A DNA stretch of 64,000 nucleotides, from NCBI GenBank assembly GCA_945883545.1, contig CAMCXT010000007.1:1-64000 (forward strand), given 5' to 3'. The notes below the pieces were generated by a model that saw nothing but the letters and a program-made list of their open reading frames with translations, was not told where the DNA came from and made no database searches. Shown here piece after piece: positions 1-8,005 of this stretch (its first letter is position 1; each line of letters opens with the position of its first letter). The stretch is from Chitinophaga pinensis. GTDB lineage: Bacteria; Bacteroidota; Bacteroidia; M30B66. The position numbers were made by a program, and so were the translations under genes.

Positions 1-555
1 GGTGACTTGGTGTATCCGAATGAAGATCTCGACACAGCAGCTTTCCGCATTCTGAATGATCTAACATCACTTACCAATATTCCGATTAAGCAAGTAAAGA
101 CCTTTGGAAAGGTTGATCGACATCCTTTAGGTCGGGTTATTACGATTGCTTATCTGGCGCTTGTGGAGCCGGCCGATTTAGCGCCTCATGCATCATCTTG
201 GGCTAGTCAGACGCAATGGCACTCAATAAAAGATATCCCACAATTGGCATTCGATCACCGAGAAATCTTGGATGCTTCGCTTGAAGAATTGAAAACAAGG
301 GTATTGCAAGAAGATATTTGGAGCAAAGTTCTTCCTGAAAAATTTACTTTGACACAATTTCAAGAAGTATTCGAAACCATACTTGGAAAGGCCTTCGACA
401 AAGGAAACTTCCGCAAGAAAGTGGTCAAATACAAATTCCTTCGAAAACTCGCCGAAGCACAAACGAATGTCTCTCACAGACCATCGCTGCTTTACACTTT
501 TGATGCAAACAGATTTCAAGAGATGAAGGCAAACGGATTTTCATTCGACTTTTAA
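1..555 (+). CDS. Nudix-fold transcriptional regulator with winged-helix C-terminus (NrtR/AraR-like), 5' end outside window
   Basis: The reading frame is open from base 1 (Gly-Asp-Leu-Val...), so the N-terminus lies outside the window; the first in-window candidate start is a TTG at 7. Residues near the edge resemble a Nudix box (GDLVYPNEDLDTAAFRIL), but the catalytic REUxEE part reads RILNDL, so hydrolase activity is unlikely. The C-terminal part (LPEKFTLTQFQEVFE...NFRKKVVK...HRPSLLYTFD) matches the winged-helix domain of NrtR-type regulators. In Bacteroidota such proteins (AraR is the studied case) use the Nudix domain to sense sugars or ADP-ribose compounds. The gene ends 13 bases before a glycosidase and is probably co-transcribed with it, so I infer it regulates the carbohydrate locus downstream. 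The ligand cannot be read from sequence. Confidence 0.8.
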   Translation, partial: GDLVYPNEDLDTAAFRILNDLTSLTNIPIKQVKTFGKVDRHPLGRVITIAYLALVEPADLAPHASSWASQTQWHSIKDIPQLAFDHREILDASLEELKTRVLQEDIWSKVLPEKFTLTQFQEVFETILGKAFDKGNFRKKVVKYKFLRKLAEAQTNVSHRPSLLYTFDANRFQEMKANGFSFDF

Positions 556-568
556 AACCACATATAAT

Positions 569-1900
569 ATGTATACTATCATCCGATTGGTTATGATGCT
601 TGTGTTGGTTGCAAATGTGCAATCGTTCGCGCAAGCGGTGAAGGTGGAAATGAGGCAGAGTGCCAACGGTGAATGGCAATTGTACCGAAACAATGCACCA
701 TATTATATCCGCGGAGCGGGAGGAAGCACGCAACTCGACAAGCTAGTTTCGATGGGTGGAAATTCGATTCGAACTTGGAGCACCGACAATGCCAAAGAAG
801 TACTCGATGCCGCGCATACCAAGGGTCTTACTGTGATGATGGGACTTTGGGTGCAACACGAACGACACGGCTTCGACTACAACGACAAAGAAAAAGTGAA
901 ACTTCAGCTAGAAGGATTTACAAGTGTGGTGAAAGAACTGAAAGACCATCCTGCGCTTCTCATCTGGGCAGTGGGCAATGAAGTTGATTTATTTTATTCG
1001 AATACCGCAGTTTGGGATGCAGTGAACGATATCGCCAAGATGATCCATGAAGTAGATCCGAATCATCCAACCTGCACCGTAACAGCAGGATTGGATCCGG
1101 AAGAAGTACGGTTGATCAACGAAAAAGCCAAACACATCGACATCTATGGCATCAATACCTACGGAGATCTCGGCAAAGTGAAACAAGGTATCCGCGATGC
1201 TGGCTGGAAAGGCGCTTACATCATTTCAGAATGGGGGCCTAACGGACATTGGGAAGTGGCCAAAACAAAATGGGGCTCATCGGTTGAACAAACCAGCTCC
1301 GAAAAAGCCGATTCATACGAAGAACGTTATACCCAATTCATCTCCGGAGATACCGAAAAATGTATCGGTTCGTATGTTTTCCTCTGGGGACAAAAACAAG
1401 AAACCACTTCCACTTGGTACGGTCTGTTTTCAGAAAAAGGAGAATCGTGCGAAGCCTTAGATCGGTTAGAGAAAATCTGGACGGGCAAAACGCCATCAAA
1501 CACTTCTCCTCATGTAGATTCGGTGATGGTGAACGGTCAAGTGAAAGGCGATCACATCCTCATTGTTTCTGAAGAAACGTTCGAAGTGAGTGCAAGTATC
1601 TCTGATCCTAACGGCGACAAGTTGAAGGTAAATTGGCAGGTAATCCCTGAAAGTACCGACATCCGCTCAGGTGGAGATGCCGAGAACGCCCCACAACCAA
1701 TTCCAGGTTCAGTGTTAAGAAACAAAGGAGAAACTGCAAAACTCCGCGCTCCGCAGAAGGAAGGGGCTTACCGTGTTTACTTAACCATCACTGATGGAAA
1801 TGGTCATTACGCCTATGCCAATGTGCCGTTCTATGTGGTGCCACGCGATAAAAATGCTGCCCCAGCTAAATCGGTGTCGTTCAAAAAGATGACCCTTTAG
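569..1900 (+). CDS. secreted glycoside hydrolase, clan GH-A-like TIM barrel (GH2/GH5-like)
   Basis: 443 residues with a signal peptide (about 1-21, cleaved near SFAQA). The barrel carries the usual clan GH-A pair: GNEVD with Glu138 as probable acid/base, and SEWG with Glu221 as probable nucleophile. The motif IRGAGG at the start of the barrel is typical of annotated GH2 TIM-barrel proteins lacking the GH2 sandwich domains. Residues from about 310 on form a PKD/cadherin-like beta domain (DPNGDKLKVNW...YRVYLTITDGNG), probably an accessory module. It is the first structural gene after the regulator and shares a strand with GH3 and GH16 genes, so a beta-glucan substrate is inferred. Family assignment below the clan level is uncertain. 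Confidence 0.75.
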   Translation: MYTIIRLVMMLVLVANVQSFAQAVKVEMRQSANGEWQLYRNNAPYYIRGAGGSTQLDKLVSMGGNSIRTWSTDNAKEVLDAAHTKGLTVMMGLWVQHERHGFDYNDKEKVKLQLEGFTSVVKELKDHPALLIWAVGNEVDLFYSNTAVWDAVNDIAKMIHEVDPNHPTCTVTAGLDPEEVRLINEKAKHIDIYGINTYGDLGKVKQGIRDAGWKGAYIISEWGPNGHWEVAKTKWGSSVEQTSSEKADSYEERYTQFISGDTEKCIGSYVFLWGQKQETTSTWYGLFSEKGESCEALDRLEKIWTGKTPSNTSPHVDSVMVNGQVKGDHILIVSEETFEVSASISDPNGDKLKVNWQVIPESTDIRSGGDAENAPQPIPGSVLRNKGETAKLRAPQKEGAYRVYLTITDGNGHYAYANVPFYVVPRDKNAAPAKSVSFKKMTL

Positions 1901-1968
1901 AAAATTAGGGAGTCTTGCTTATTGTATTTTTAACAAAAAGCTTTAGTTTTACTTCATCCCAAAATCGT

Positions 1969-4035
1969 ATGACTAAATTATTTACCCAATTAGTTTGTGT
2001 TGCTTTTATATACTTGGTCTCATTTGAGGCTCAAGCTCAGACTGATACAGTTAAAGCCTCCAAGCCAATTGAAGTAATTGGGACAAGCCACGACAAAAAC
2101 CGAGATGGCTGTATTATAAATCTGCCGTCTCAAGACGTGAATTTGTTGTTGGAGTTAAAACAAGACAAATATCCCGGCAACGAAATTGGCATGATGCCAA
2201 AGAAAGATCCGGGCGGACTTAAAAACCTGCAGATATCTGGCTTCTATCGCTTTTACGGAACCTATCAACGCCAAATTGATCCGTATCTCATCAATGCCGT
2301 AATCAACGACACAGCGCGTGGCAGAAACATCTTCATCGGCGACGATAGCCAATTGCCCAACTTGCTGATCAATGTGAGCGGCAAACCATCCGACAAAACC
2401 TCATGGGGTTTCGACATCATGATGTTTCAATTCCTCAATGGGATTGTTGGAACAACCTACGGAAAACAAATTCCCGATTCACTTCGTCCCGACGTTCAAA
2501 ACCCACTTTTAGGAACGCGCATGGGTGGCAATTTAGGGCTCAATTTAGGTTTGAACCTCAACGGGAAATTCAAAACTAAATATGGAAATCTATCAGTAAA
2601 TGCCGGCGGGATTCAGTGGGTGTCGATTTCGGATTTAACGATGGCCTCTTTCAGAGGATACAACCGCTTCATGCTTTACGAACGAAATCCGTGGGACCCA
2701 ACGGGCTTGGCGCTTTCGTCACGTTATGATCAGTATTTCCAACAAGGCTCCATCGATCAAGATACCCGCTGGGGAAACAGAGCTTTCTTCGGATTGGTGC
2801 TCCAAGGAGCTGAAATGCCTGGCCGGATTTCCTTCCTTCTGATGGCCGGAAAAACAGAGCTCAACGGAGGCTTCGATCCTTACCCGAACTATTCATACGG
2901 TGGAAAAATCAAGAAGAGCTTCGGATCGAAAAACTTCGTGAGCATTAACAGCATCAACTCGAGCGCTGCAACGGATAGCCTAGCCACAGAATACTTCGGA
3001 TTTAACGTCATCACCACAGAATTCAACCTTGAACACAAGGGATTTGCTTTCAAAGGTGAAGTTGGAGGTGGAACATATTATAGTCCTGAACACAATGCTG
3101 GATGGGGCGAATTGATGCAATTCAAACTTTCCACTCCGCTCAAAAGCAAGTGGCCACAAGTGGAGCTTCATTATTACAGAATCAGTCCGAACGTGGTGAA
3201 TAATAACGCCATTTATTGGAACACTTCTGTTGCAGAATACCGAGTGAACAACATCCCCGCAGGAAGCATTGGCAGCTCGGCCCTTTTGATTCCTACAGGT
3301 AGCTCGATGGTGCGTTTAGGTCAAATGACCAACAACCGTCAAGGACTCAACTTGAATTTGCAGAAATCGACCAAGCATTTTTCTTTCAGCGGAGGAATGG
3401 GCTTTGCTTCCGAACTCACCCCAGCAGCAGCAGCAATTACCTACACCAATCCGGTGAATAACGTAACCCGTTCTAGATTCTGGCGCTGGACTTTCCCGCA
3501 AGGTGTAGGGCCTTATCAGCGATACAATTCCATTTATCGCGATGTGTATCAAGCAGTGAATTTGAGCGACGACAGTTCCGGAGTTGTCTTGAACGAAAAG
3601 CATTTCAACATGATGGAAGCGCAGATCAAATATAAGGGCAAGCTCTTCGGCAAGGAGTTGTTTGTCTTTTCGATGCTTCAAGCAAATAGTGCTTCCCGCG
3701 CTTGGTCGCCCATCACAGTGTTTAACGAGGATGCTTATGTGCGTCAATATGTTTCTGAAGTGGAAGCTTATTGGGCAATTCGTCCGGGTGTTTTGATTAA
3801 CACATACTTCGGATACGAGCGCACTTTGGGCAACTATCTCACCGATATCAACAACGAAACCTTCCGCCCGCGAAACCAAACAGGACGAGGGATTGGTGCA
3901 GGGATGGATATCGATTTAGGAAAAAATACCCGACTGTATTTCAGGCATCGCTGGTACAGTTTCGAAGACAAAAGTTTTGAGCTCGATCAATTTAACGGAC
4001 GGGAATTAACCGTCGAACTAAAGGCCTTTTTCTGA
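1969..4035 (+). CDS. outer-membrane beta-barrel protein of the carbohydrate locus
   Basis: 688 residues from ATG 1969; an in-frame TTG at 1915 would add 18 residues ahead of the signal peptide (MTKLFTQLVCVAFIYLVSFEAQAQ) and is less likely. After a short N-terminal segment, the protein is rich in alternating aromatic/polar strands and ends in Phe (VELKAFF), as outer-membrane barrels do. There is no plug domain or TonB box, so it is not a SusC-type receptor. Its stop overlaps the start of the next barrel gene (TGATG). I infer a porin or scaffold for glycan capture or passage; no family is recognised. The 68-base gap before it is the largest in the operon and could hold a secondary promoter. Confidence 0.65.
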   Translation: MTKLFTQLVCVAFIYLVSFEAQAQTDTVKASKPIEVIGTSHDKNRDGCIINLPSQDVNLLLELKQDKYPGNEIGMMPKKDPGGLKNLQISGFYRFYGTYQRQIDPYLINAVINDTARGRNIFIGDDSQLPNLLINVSGKPSDKTSWGFDIMMFQFLNGIVGTTYGKQIPDSLRPDVQNPLLGTRMGGNLGLNLGLNLNGKFKTKYGNLSVNAGGIQWVSISDLTMASFRGYNRFMLYERNPWDPTGLALSSRYDQYFQQGSIDQDTRWGNRAFFGLVLQGAEMPGRISFLLMAGKTELNGGFDPYPNYSYGGKIKKSFGSKNFVSINSINSSAATDSLATEYFGFNVITTEFNLEHKGFAFKGEVGGGTYYSPEHNAGWGELMQFKLSTPLKSKWPQVELHYYRISPNVVNNNAIYWNTSVAEYRVNNIPAGSIGSSALLIPTGSSMVRLGQMTNNRQGLNLNLQKSTKHFSFSGGMGFASELTPAAAAITYTNPVNNVTRSRFWRWTFPQGVGPYQRYNSIYRDVYQAVNLSDDSSGVVLNEKHFNMMEAQIKYKGKLFGKELFVFSMLQANSASRAWSPITVFNEDAYVRQYVSEVEAYWAIRPGVLINTYFGYERTLGNYLTDINNETFRPRNQTGRGIGAGMDIDLGKNTRLYFRHRWYSFEDKSFELDQFNGRELTVELKAFF

Positions 4036-5759
4036 TGCGAATTACTACAAAAACTATAGCGCTGTTGCTCGCGGCCGGATTGTTCCAAACCTTGCAGGCA
4101 CAAGACGACAAAAAGATCTCCTTTACTGGAGCGGCGCGTGGACTTTACTACGGCGATAAGCTCACCCAAGATTCTTCTGAACCTGATACCGTTACTGCAC
4201 CAAAGCTCAACAGCGGGCATGTGATGGTGGATTTAGGCGTGAATATTCGTCCGAACAAAAACACCGAAATCCTCGGCATGGTGCGCGTTCGTAACGATTA
4301 CGGCGGATTCTGGGGATCTGGTGTTACTTTCGATGTGCGACAGCTTTACGTCAAAGGTGTGATCGGTGGGATTTTCAAGTACCAACTTGGAGACTTCAAC
4401 TACCGCATGAGTCGTTACACCTTTTGGAATTACGATCAGGAAGTGATCAGTCAGCAGCCTACCATTTTCCGTCAGCAAACCGATGTGATCAACTACGAGC
4501 ATTTCTACGACAACGACAATTCTCGCCGTCAACAAGGTGCTTCATTGGGCTTTGCCTTGGTGTTCAAGAAATTCGTGAAAGAGCTTCAAGTAAACGCAGT
4601 CACTACGCGCGTTCGAGCATCGGATTTTGCACAAACCGACGACCGTCTTTTCTCGGGATTCAACATGCAATTGGTACAAAGCAAGTACTTGAACTTGGGC
4701 TTCAATTATGCCAATTTGTATGATGTTTCGGGCACTTCGAAAAATAATGTTGGATTGAGAAATCCAGTGATGACAGGAACCATTCAGGCTGTTTATGGCT
4801 TCAAGAATTACGAAGCAAAGCTGGATGGCGAATTTGGAAAGTCTCGCACCTTCTACCAAAACAGCACCACAGCGCCAGATTGGAACGGTAAATTTCTCGA
4901 TTTCAACCTGAAGCTATCTCAAACCAAATGGGGAGTTCACCTCAGTGGAAACGCCATTCAAATTGGATCCGCGTTTCGCAGTCCGGGAGCACAAACCAAG
5001 CGCATCGATTTTTCACAACAAGCCTTGGCTTACACGAGAATCACCAACAACCAGGAATTGCGCCCGTTCACAATGCTCGATTTGATGCGTGAGTCGTCGT
5101 TCTATGTGATGCAACTTCGTCCGTATTTGATGGAATTCGCTCCGAAATACGACAACATCACACCGTTTGGTGATGCAACACCGAACCGACAAGGGATGAT
5201 TGTCCGCTTGCGGTATGAGAAAAAAAGCAGTCCAATTACGGCAGAGTTTGCGCATTATGCCTTGCAGGAGATGCGTGGTGAAGGAACCTTGAATCCAAGG
5301 AAGTTTAGCAGAAACCAATTGCAGGCAGAAGTAAAAGTGAACGAGTACTTCAAAAACTGGAAGAAGCGTTTCAATGTTTCGGTAAGCTATCGCAGTGATC
5401 AAACCACTCGTGAAGGCGAAGAATTGGTGCGCGGAGTTGATTTGAAAACAAATGTGCTTTCTACTGGTTTTGAATTGGAAGTTCTTCCATCGTTCGATTT
5501 GATGTTTGGCTTGCAACAGATTGCTTACCAAGGATTTGATTACACGGCTGTGAGGAATAACTTTTCCGAAATCTTCAATTTCAACGAATACGAAGTGGAT
5601 GGAGAAGAAACCATGTTGGCTTACGGAGCTCGCTACCGTTTCAGCGAAAAAACATTTATCAGTGCCCAAATAAGTCGCTTCAATACCCAAAACAAATTGA
5701 GCACGCTACCGGCTTACGATTTAAATCAGTTCATGTTGTTGTTCCAAATGAAATTCTAA
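4035..5759 (+). CDS. second outer-membrane beta-barrel protein of the carbohydrate locus
   Basis: 574 residues, signal peptide about 1-22 (cleavage near LQAQD). The rest is predicted beta strands (for example DVRQLYVKGVIGG, YGARYRFSEKTFISAQI) and ends MLLFQMKF with a terminal Phe, the outer-membrane insertion signature. The ATG overlaps the stop of the preceding barrel gene by one base, which implies translational coupling and suggests that the two barrels act together. No TonB-dependent receptor plug is present. Family unknown to me; a porin-like role in the uptake of oligosaccharides is inferred only from position. Confidence 0.65.
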   Translation: MRITTKTIALLLAAGLFQTLQAQDDKKISFTGAARGLYYGDKLTQDSSEPDTVTAPKLNSGHVMVDLGVNIRPNKNTEILGMVRVRNDYGGFWGSGVTFDVRQLYVKGVIGGIFKYQLGDFNYRMSRYTFWNYDQEVISQQPTIFRQQTDVINYEHFYDNDNSRRQQGASLGFALVFKKFVKELQVNAVTTRVRASDFAQTDDRLFSGFNMQLVQSKYLNLGFNYANLYDVSGTSKNNVGLRNPVMTGTIQAVYGFKNYEAKLDGEFGKSRTFYQNSTTAPDWNGKFLDFNLKLSQTKWGVHLSGNAIQIGSAFRSPGAQTKRIDFSQQALAYTRITNNQELRPFTMLDLMRESSFYVMQLRPYLMEFAPKYDNITPFGDATPNRQGMIVRLRYEKKSSPITAEFAHYALQEMRGEGTLNPRKFSRNQLQAEVKVNEYFKNWKKRFNVSVSYRSDQTTREGEELVRGVDLKTNVLSTGFELEVLPSFDLMFGLQQIAYQGFDYTAVRNNFSEIFNFNEYEVDGEETMLAYGARYRFSEKTFISAQISRFNTQNKLSTLPAYDLNQFMLLFQMKF

Positions 5760-5761
5760 CC

Positions 5762-6766
5762 ATGAAACTAAGAAACTTAATTACTTGGATGGCTTGCGTT
5801 GTGGTGCTTGCCGGCTGTAAAACCGATGATGAGTTCGACGGGCCATCATTGAACGATTTGTACGGAGCGTTTTCTATAGTAACACCTTTAGAAACATCTG
5901 CCGATACGGTGGATTTCAGCGCTGGAGAAACCGTGAATTTCACTGCTGCATTTTCGAAAAATGTGAGCTGGAAGCTCGAAATCAAAGGACTTCAATCGGG
6001 CGCAGTGAAAGAGATTACTGGATTTAGCAACTTGTTGGATGCCAACAATGCTTTGTGGACAGGCACGACCACGAAACTGCCATTCTTCAAAGTGGAGGAC
6101 TGCGCAGTACAACTCACCTTCGAAGCAGAGTCCGACACCCTCAGCGATACCCTTTTTGTAAGTGGAACGAGAACCTATCCAGGATTGCTGTTAGGCGATT
6201 TCGAAGGCACTGCAAATCCAGGTTGGACTTCCTTTGTTCAATCGGGTGCTGATATGTCGTTCGGTATTCAAACCAACAGTGCAGGAGCCGCCCAAGGAAA
6301 TGGGTACTTCGACATTGGAGGTGCAGTTGATTGGGATTATTTGATCGCGTATCTCTACATGCCTGCAACAGCTTATGGTGCTCCAACTTTCAACCTTTCG
6401 AGCAATCCTGAAGAAGTGTATTTCAACACCTTGCTTTTCAAACCGGAGAGTTTGAACAATGGCATCATGCTGTTCCAGTTTCCGGAGGACGACAATGGAG
6501 ATGGCGTATTTACAGCAGCAAACGAAGACATGTATGCCATCGAAGTTCAAATGAACCAAAACAACTGGAGTCAACTTTCTGTGAAGTATAGCGAACTGCA
6601 ATCGTTGGTAAATGGACAGCCAGCAGCGCCGAATGGAAATGGTGTTCGTGAACCGAACAAGCTCACGCAGGTGAACATCCTCTTTTTGGCCAATCCTGCT
6701 TCTGGTTATGCGAACGCGCGATTGGATTACATGATTTTCACCGAAGGCGAGGCGCTTCAACCATAA
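5762..6766 (+). CDS. surface lipoprotein, probable glycan-binding protein
   Basis: 334 residues with a lipobox (VVVLAGC, Cys about 19) followed by KTDDEFDG. The acidic stretch just after the lipid-bearing Cys fits a lipoprotein export signal, which in Bacteroidota sends lipoproteins to the cell surface. An N-terminal Ig-like half (residues about 40-130) is followed by a jelly-roll-like half starting at GDFEG that resembles carbohydrate-binding domains. It starts 2 bases after the barrel gene. Its position is that of a surface glycan-binding protein in polysaccharide loci, but there is no SusD-like helical fold. Binding is inferred. Confidence 0.6.
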   Translation: MKLRNLITWMACVVVLAGCKTDDEFDGPSLNDLYGAFSIVTPLETSADTVDFSAGETVNFTAAFSKNVSWKLEIKGLQSGAVKEITGFSNLLDANNALWTGTTTKLPFFKVEDCAVQLTFEAESDTLSDTLFVSGTRTYPGLLLGDFEGTANPGWTSFVQSGADMSFGIQTNSAGAAQGNGYFDIGGAVDWDYLIAYLYMPATAYGAPTFNLSSNPEEVYFNTLLFKPESLNNGIMLFQFPEDDNGDGVFTAANEDMYAIEVQMNQNNWSQLSVKYSELQSLVNGQPAAPNGNGVREPNKLTQVNILFLANPASGYANARLDYMIFTEGEALQP

Positions 6767-6775
6767 GAAAGGCTC

Positions 6776-8005
6776 ATGAAAGCACACGTTTCGCTTTTAG
6801 GATTAACGATGTTGTTGAGTGCTTGTGGCATCTTCAAGCAAACAGCTTTGTACGATGCGCCAGCAGATGATGCAAACACCCCAAACATCGCGGGATTTTA
6901 CGCGCTCAACATCTACAGCGACCAAATGAGTGATGAGATTTGGTACACGCCATCTCCCAAAGCATTGCTTGTAAAAAACGAGGCTACTCAAAAGAAACAA
7001 GGCGACAATTCTATCAGCATTGAATGGAACAAACAAGCCGATCCGCAAACTTGGTTAGGTTTGGGCTTCGGCTGGAATGGTTGGACAGGCAAGAATTTCG
7101 CATCCATCACCCAACAATCGGCATTGTCGTTCTGGGTGAAAATGAAAAATGGTCAATCGGCAGGACTTCCTTGGGCAGTTGGCTTCGAGGATTTTAATGG
7201 TTCGCAAGCTTGGACTGGCGTTACAACGGGCTTCATAGATGGTGGCATCATCAAAGAAGAATGGACCCAAGTGCGGATTCCGCTCAGTGCATTTCCTTTC
7301 GAAGAACGTGATGTGGATTTGTCGATCATCAAGCAACTCATTGTGCAATTCGAATCGAGCGGAAAGGTTTGGATCGACGATATCAAAATCATTCCATACA
7401 CCGCAAAAGGTCGCCAAACACTTGATGTAGCTCCAGTGGATGCAATTATGATAGATGGCGCATTTCAACCAAATGAATGGCCACAATCGTCATTTCAACT
7501 TCCATTGGCAAACGTTAAACTTACTTGGAACGAGGAGTTTCTTTTCCTCGCTGCAGAAGTCGAAGACGCAACACCGCTTATCAATACAAGATCAGGCAAA
7601 GATATTTGGAACGGCGATGCAATTGAATTGGCTTTTTCATCCCTTCCGGGGACAAATGCGCAACGTAAAATCATGTATCCAACCGATTTCCATTTGGGCA
7701 TTTCGATGAAACCCTATGGCAAAGTTTACGATTGGTCGAAAGACCGAGAAGTTTCGGGCTCAATTGTAAGAGTTCAATATGCTGGAAAAGGCTACTCCAC
7801 CGAAGTGGCGATTCCTTGGAAAGCACTCGGTATCTCAGCCTTCGAGCAAGGAAAAACCTACTATTGTGAAATCGCTGTCGATATTGCCGATGGAGCTTCA
7901 GTGCGCACTTTGCAAAGTAGATGGAATTCGGCCGACAAAGAAGGATTTAACTTCGATCCATCCCGCTGGGGATCAATCAACTACCGTGTTCAAAAGAATG
8001 ATTAA
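6776..8005 (+). CDS. lipoprotein with two carbohydrate-binding-like domains (CBM11-like plus CBM9/DUF1083-like)
   Basis: 409 residues with a lipobox (LLSAC, Cys about 17). Residues about 45-215 form a beta-sandwich resembling CBM11 or complex-I-intermediate-associated folds (LSFWVKMKNG, WTQVRIPLSAF, VWIDDIKIIPY). Residues about 225-405 match the CBM9-like pattern seen at the end of bacterial glycan-binding proteins (IDGAFQPNEWPQ, LTWNEEFLFLAAEVEDA, WNGDAIELAFS, YSTEVAIPWKALG). No catalytic signature is visible. It probably captures polysaccharide at the cell surface alongside the preceding lipoprotein. Its 3' end overlaps the start of the GH3 gene by 8 bases. Confidence 0.7.
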   Translation: MKAHVSLLGLTMLLSACGIFKQTALYDAPADDANTPNIAGFYALNIYSDQMSDEIWYTPSPKALLVKNEATQKKQGDNSISIEWNKQADPQTWLGLGFGWNGWTGKNFASITQQSALSFWVKMKNGQSAGLPWAVGFEDFNGSQAWTGVTTGFIDGGIIKEEWTQVRIPLSAFPFEERDVDLSIIKQLIVQFESSGKVWIDDIKIIPYTAKGRQTLDVAPVDAIMIDGAFQPNEWPQSSFQLPLANVKLTWNEEFLFLAAEVEDATPLINTRSGKDIWNGDAIELAFSSLPGTNAQRKIMYPTDFHLGISMKPYGKVYDWSKDREVSGSIVRVQYAGKGYSTEVAIPWKALGISAFEQGKTYYCEIAVDIADGASVRTLQSRWNSADKEGFNFDPSRWGSINYRVQKND

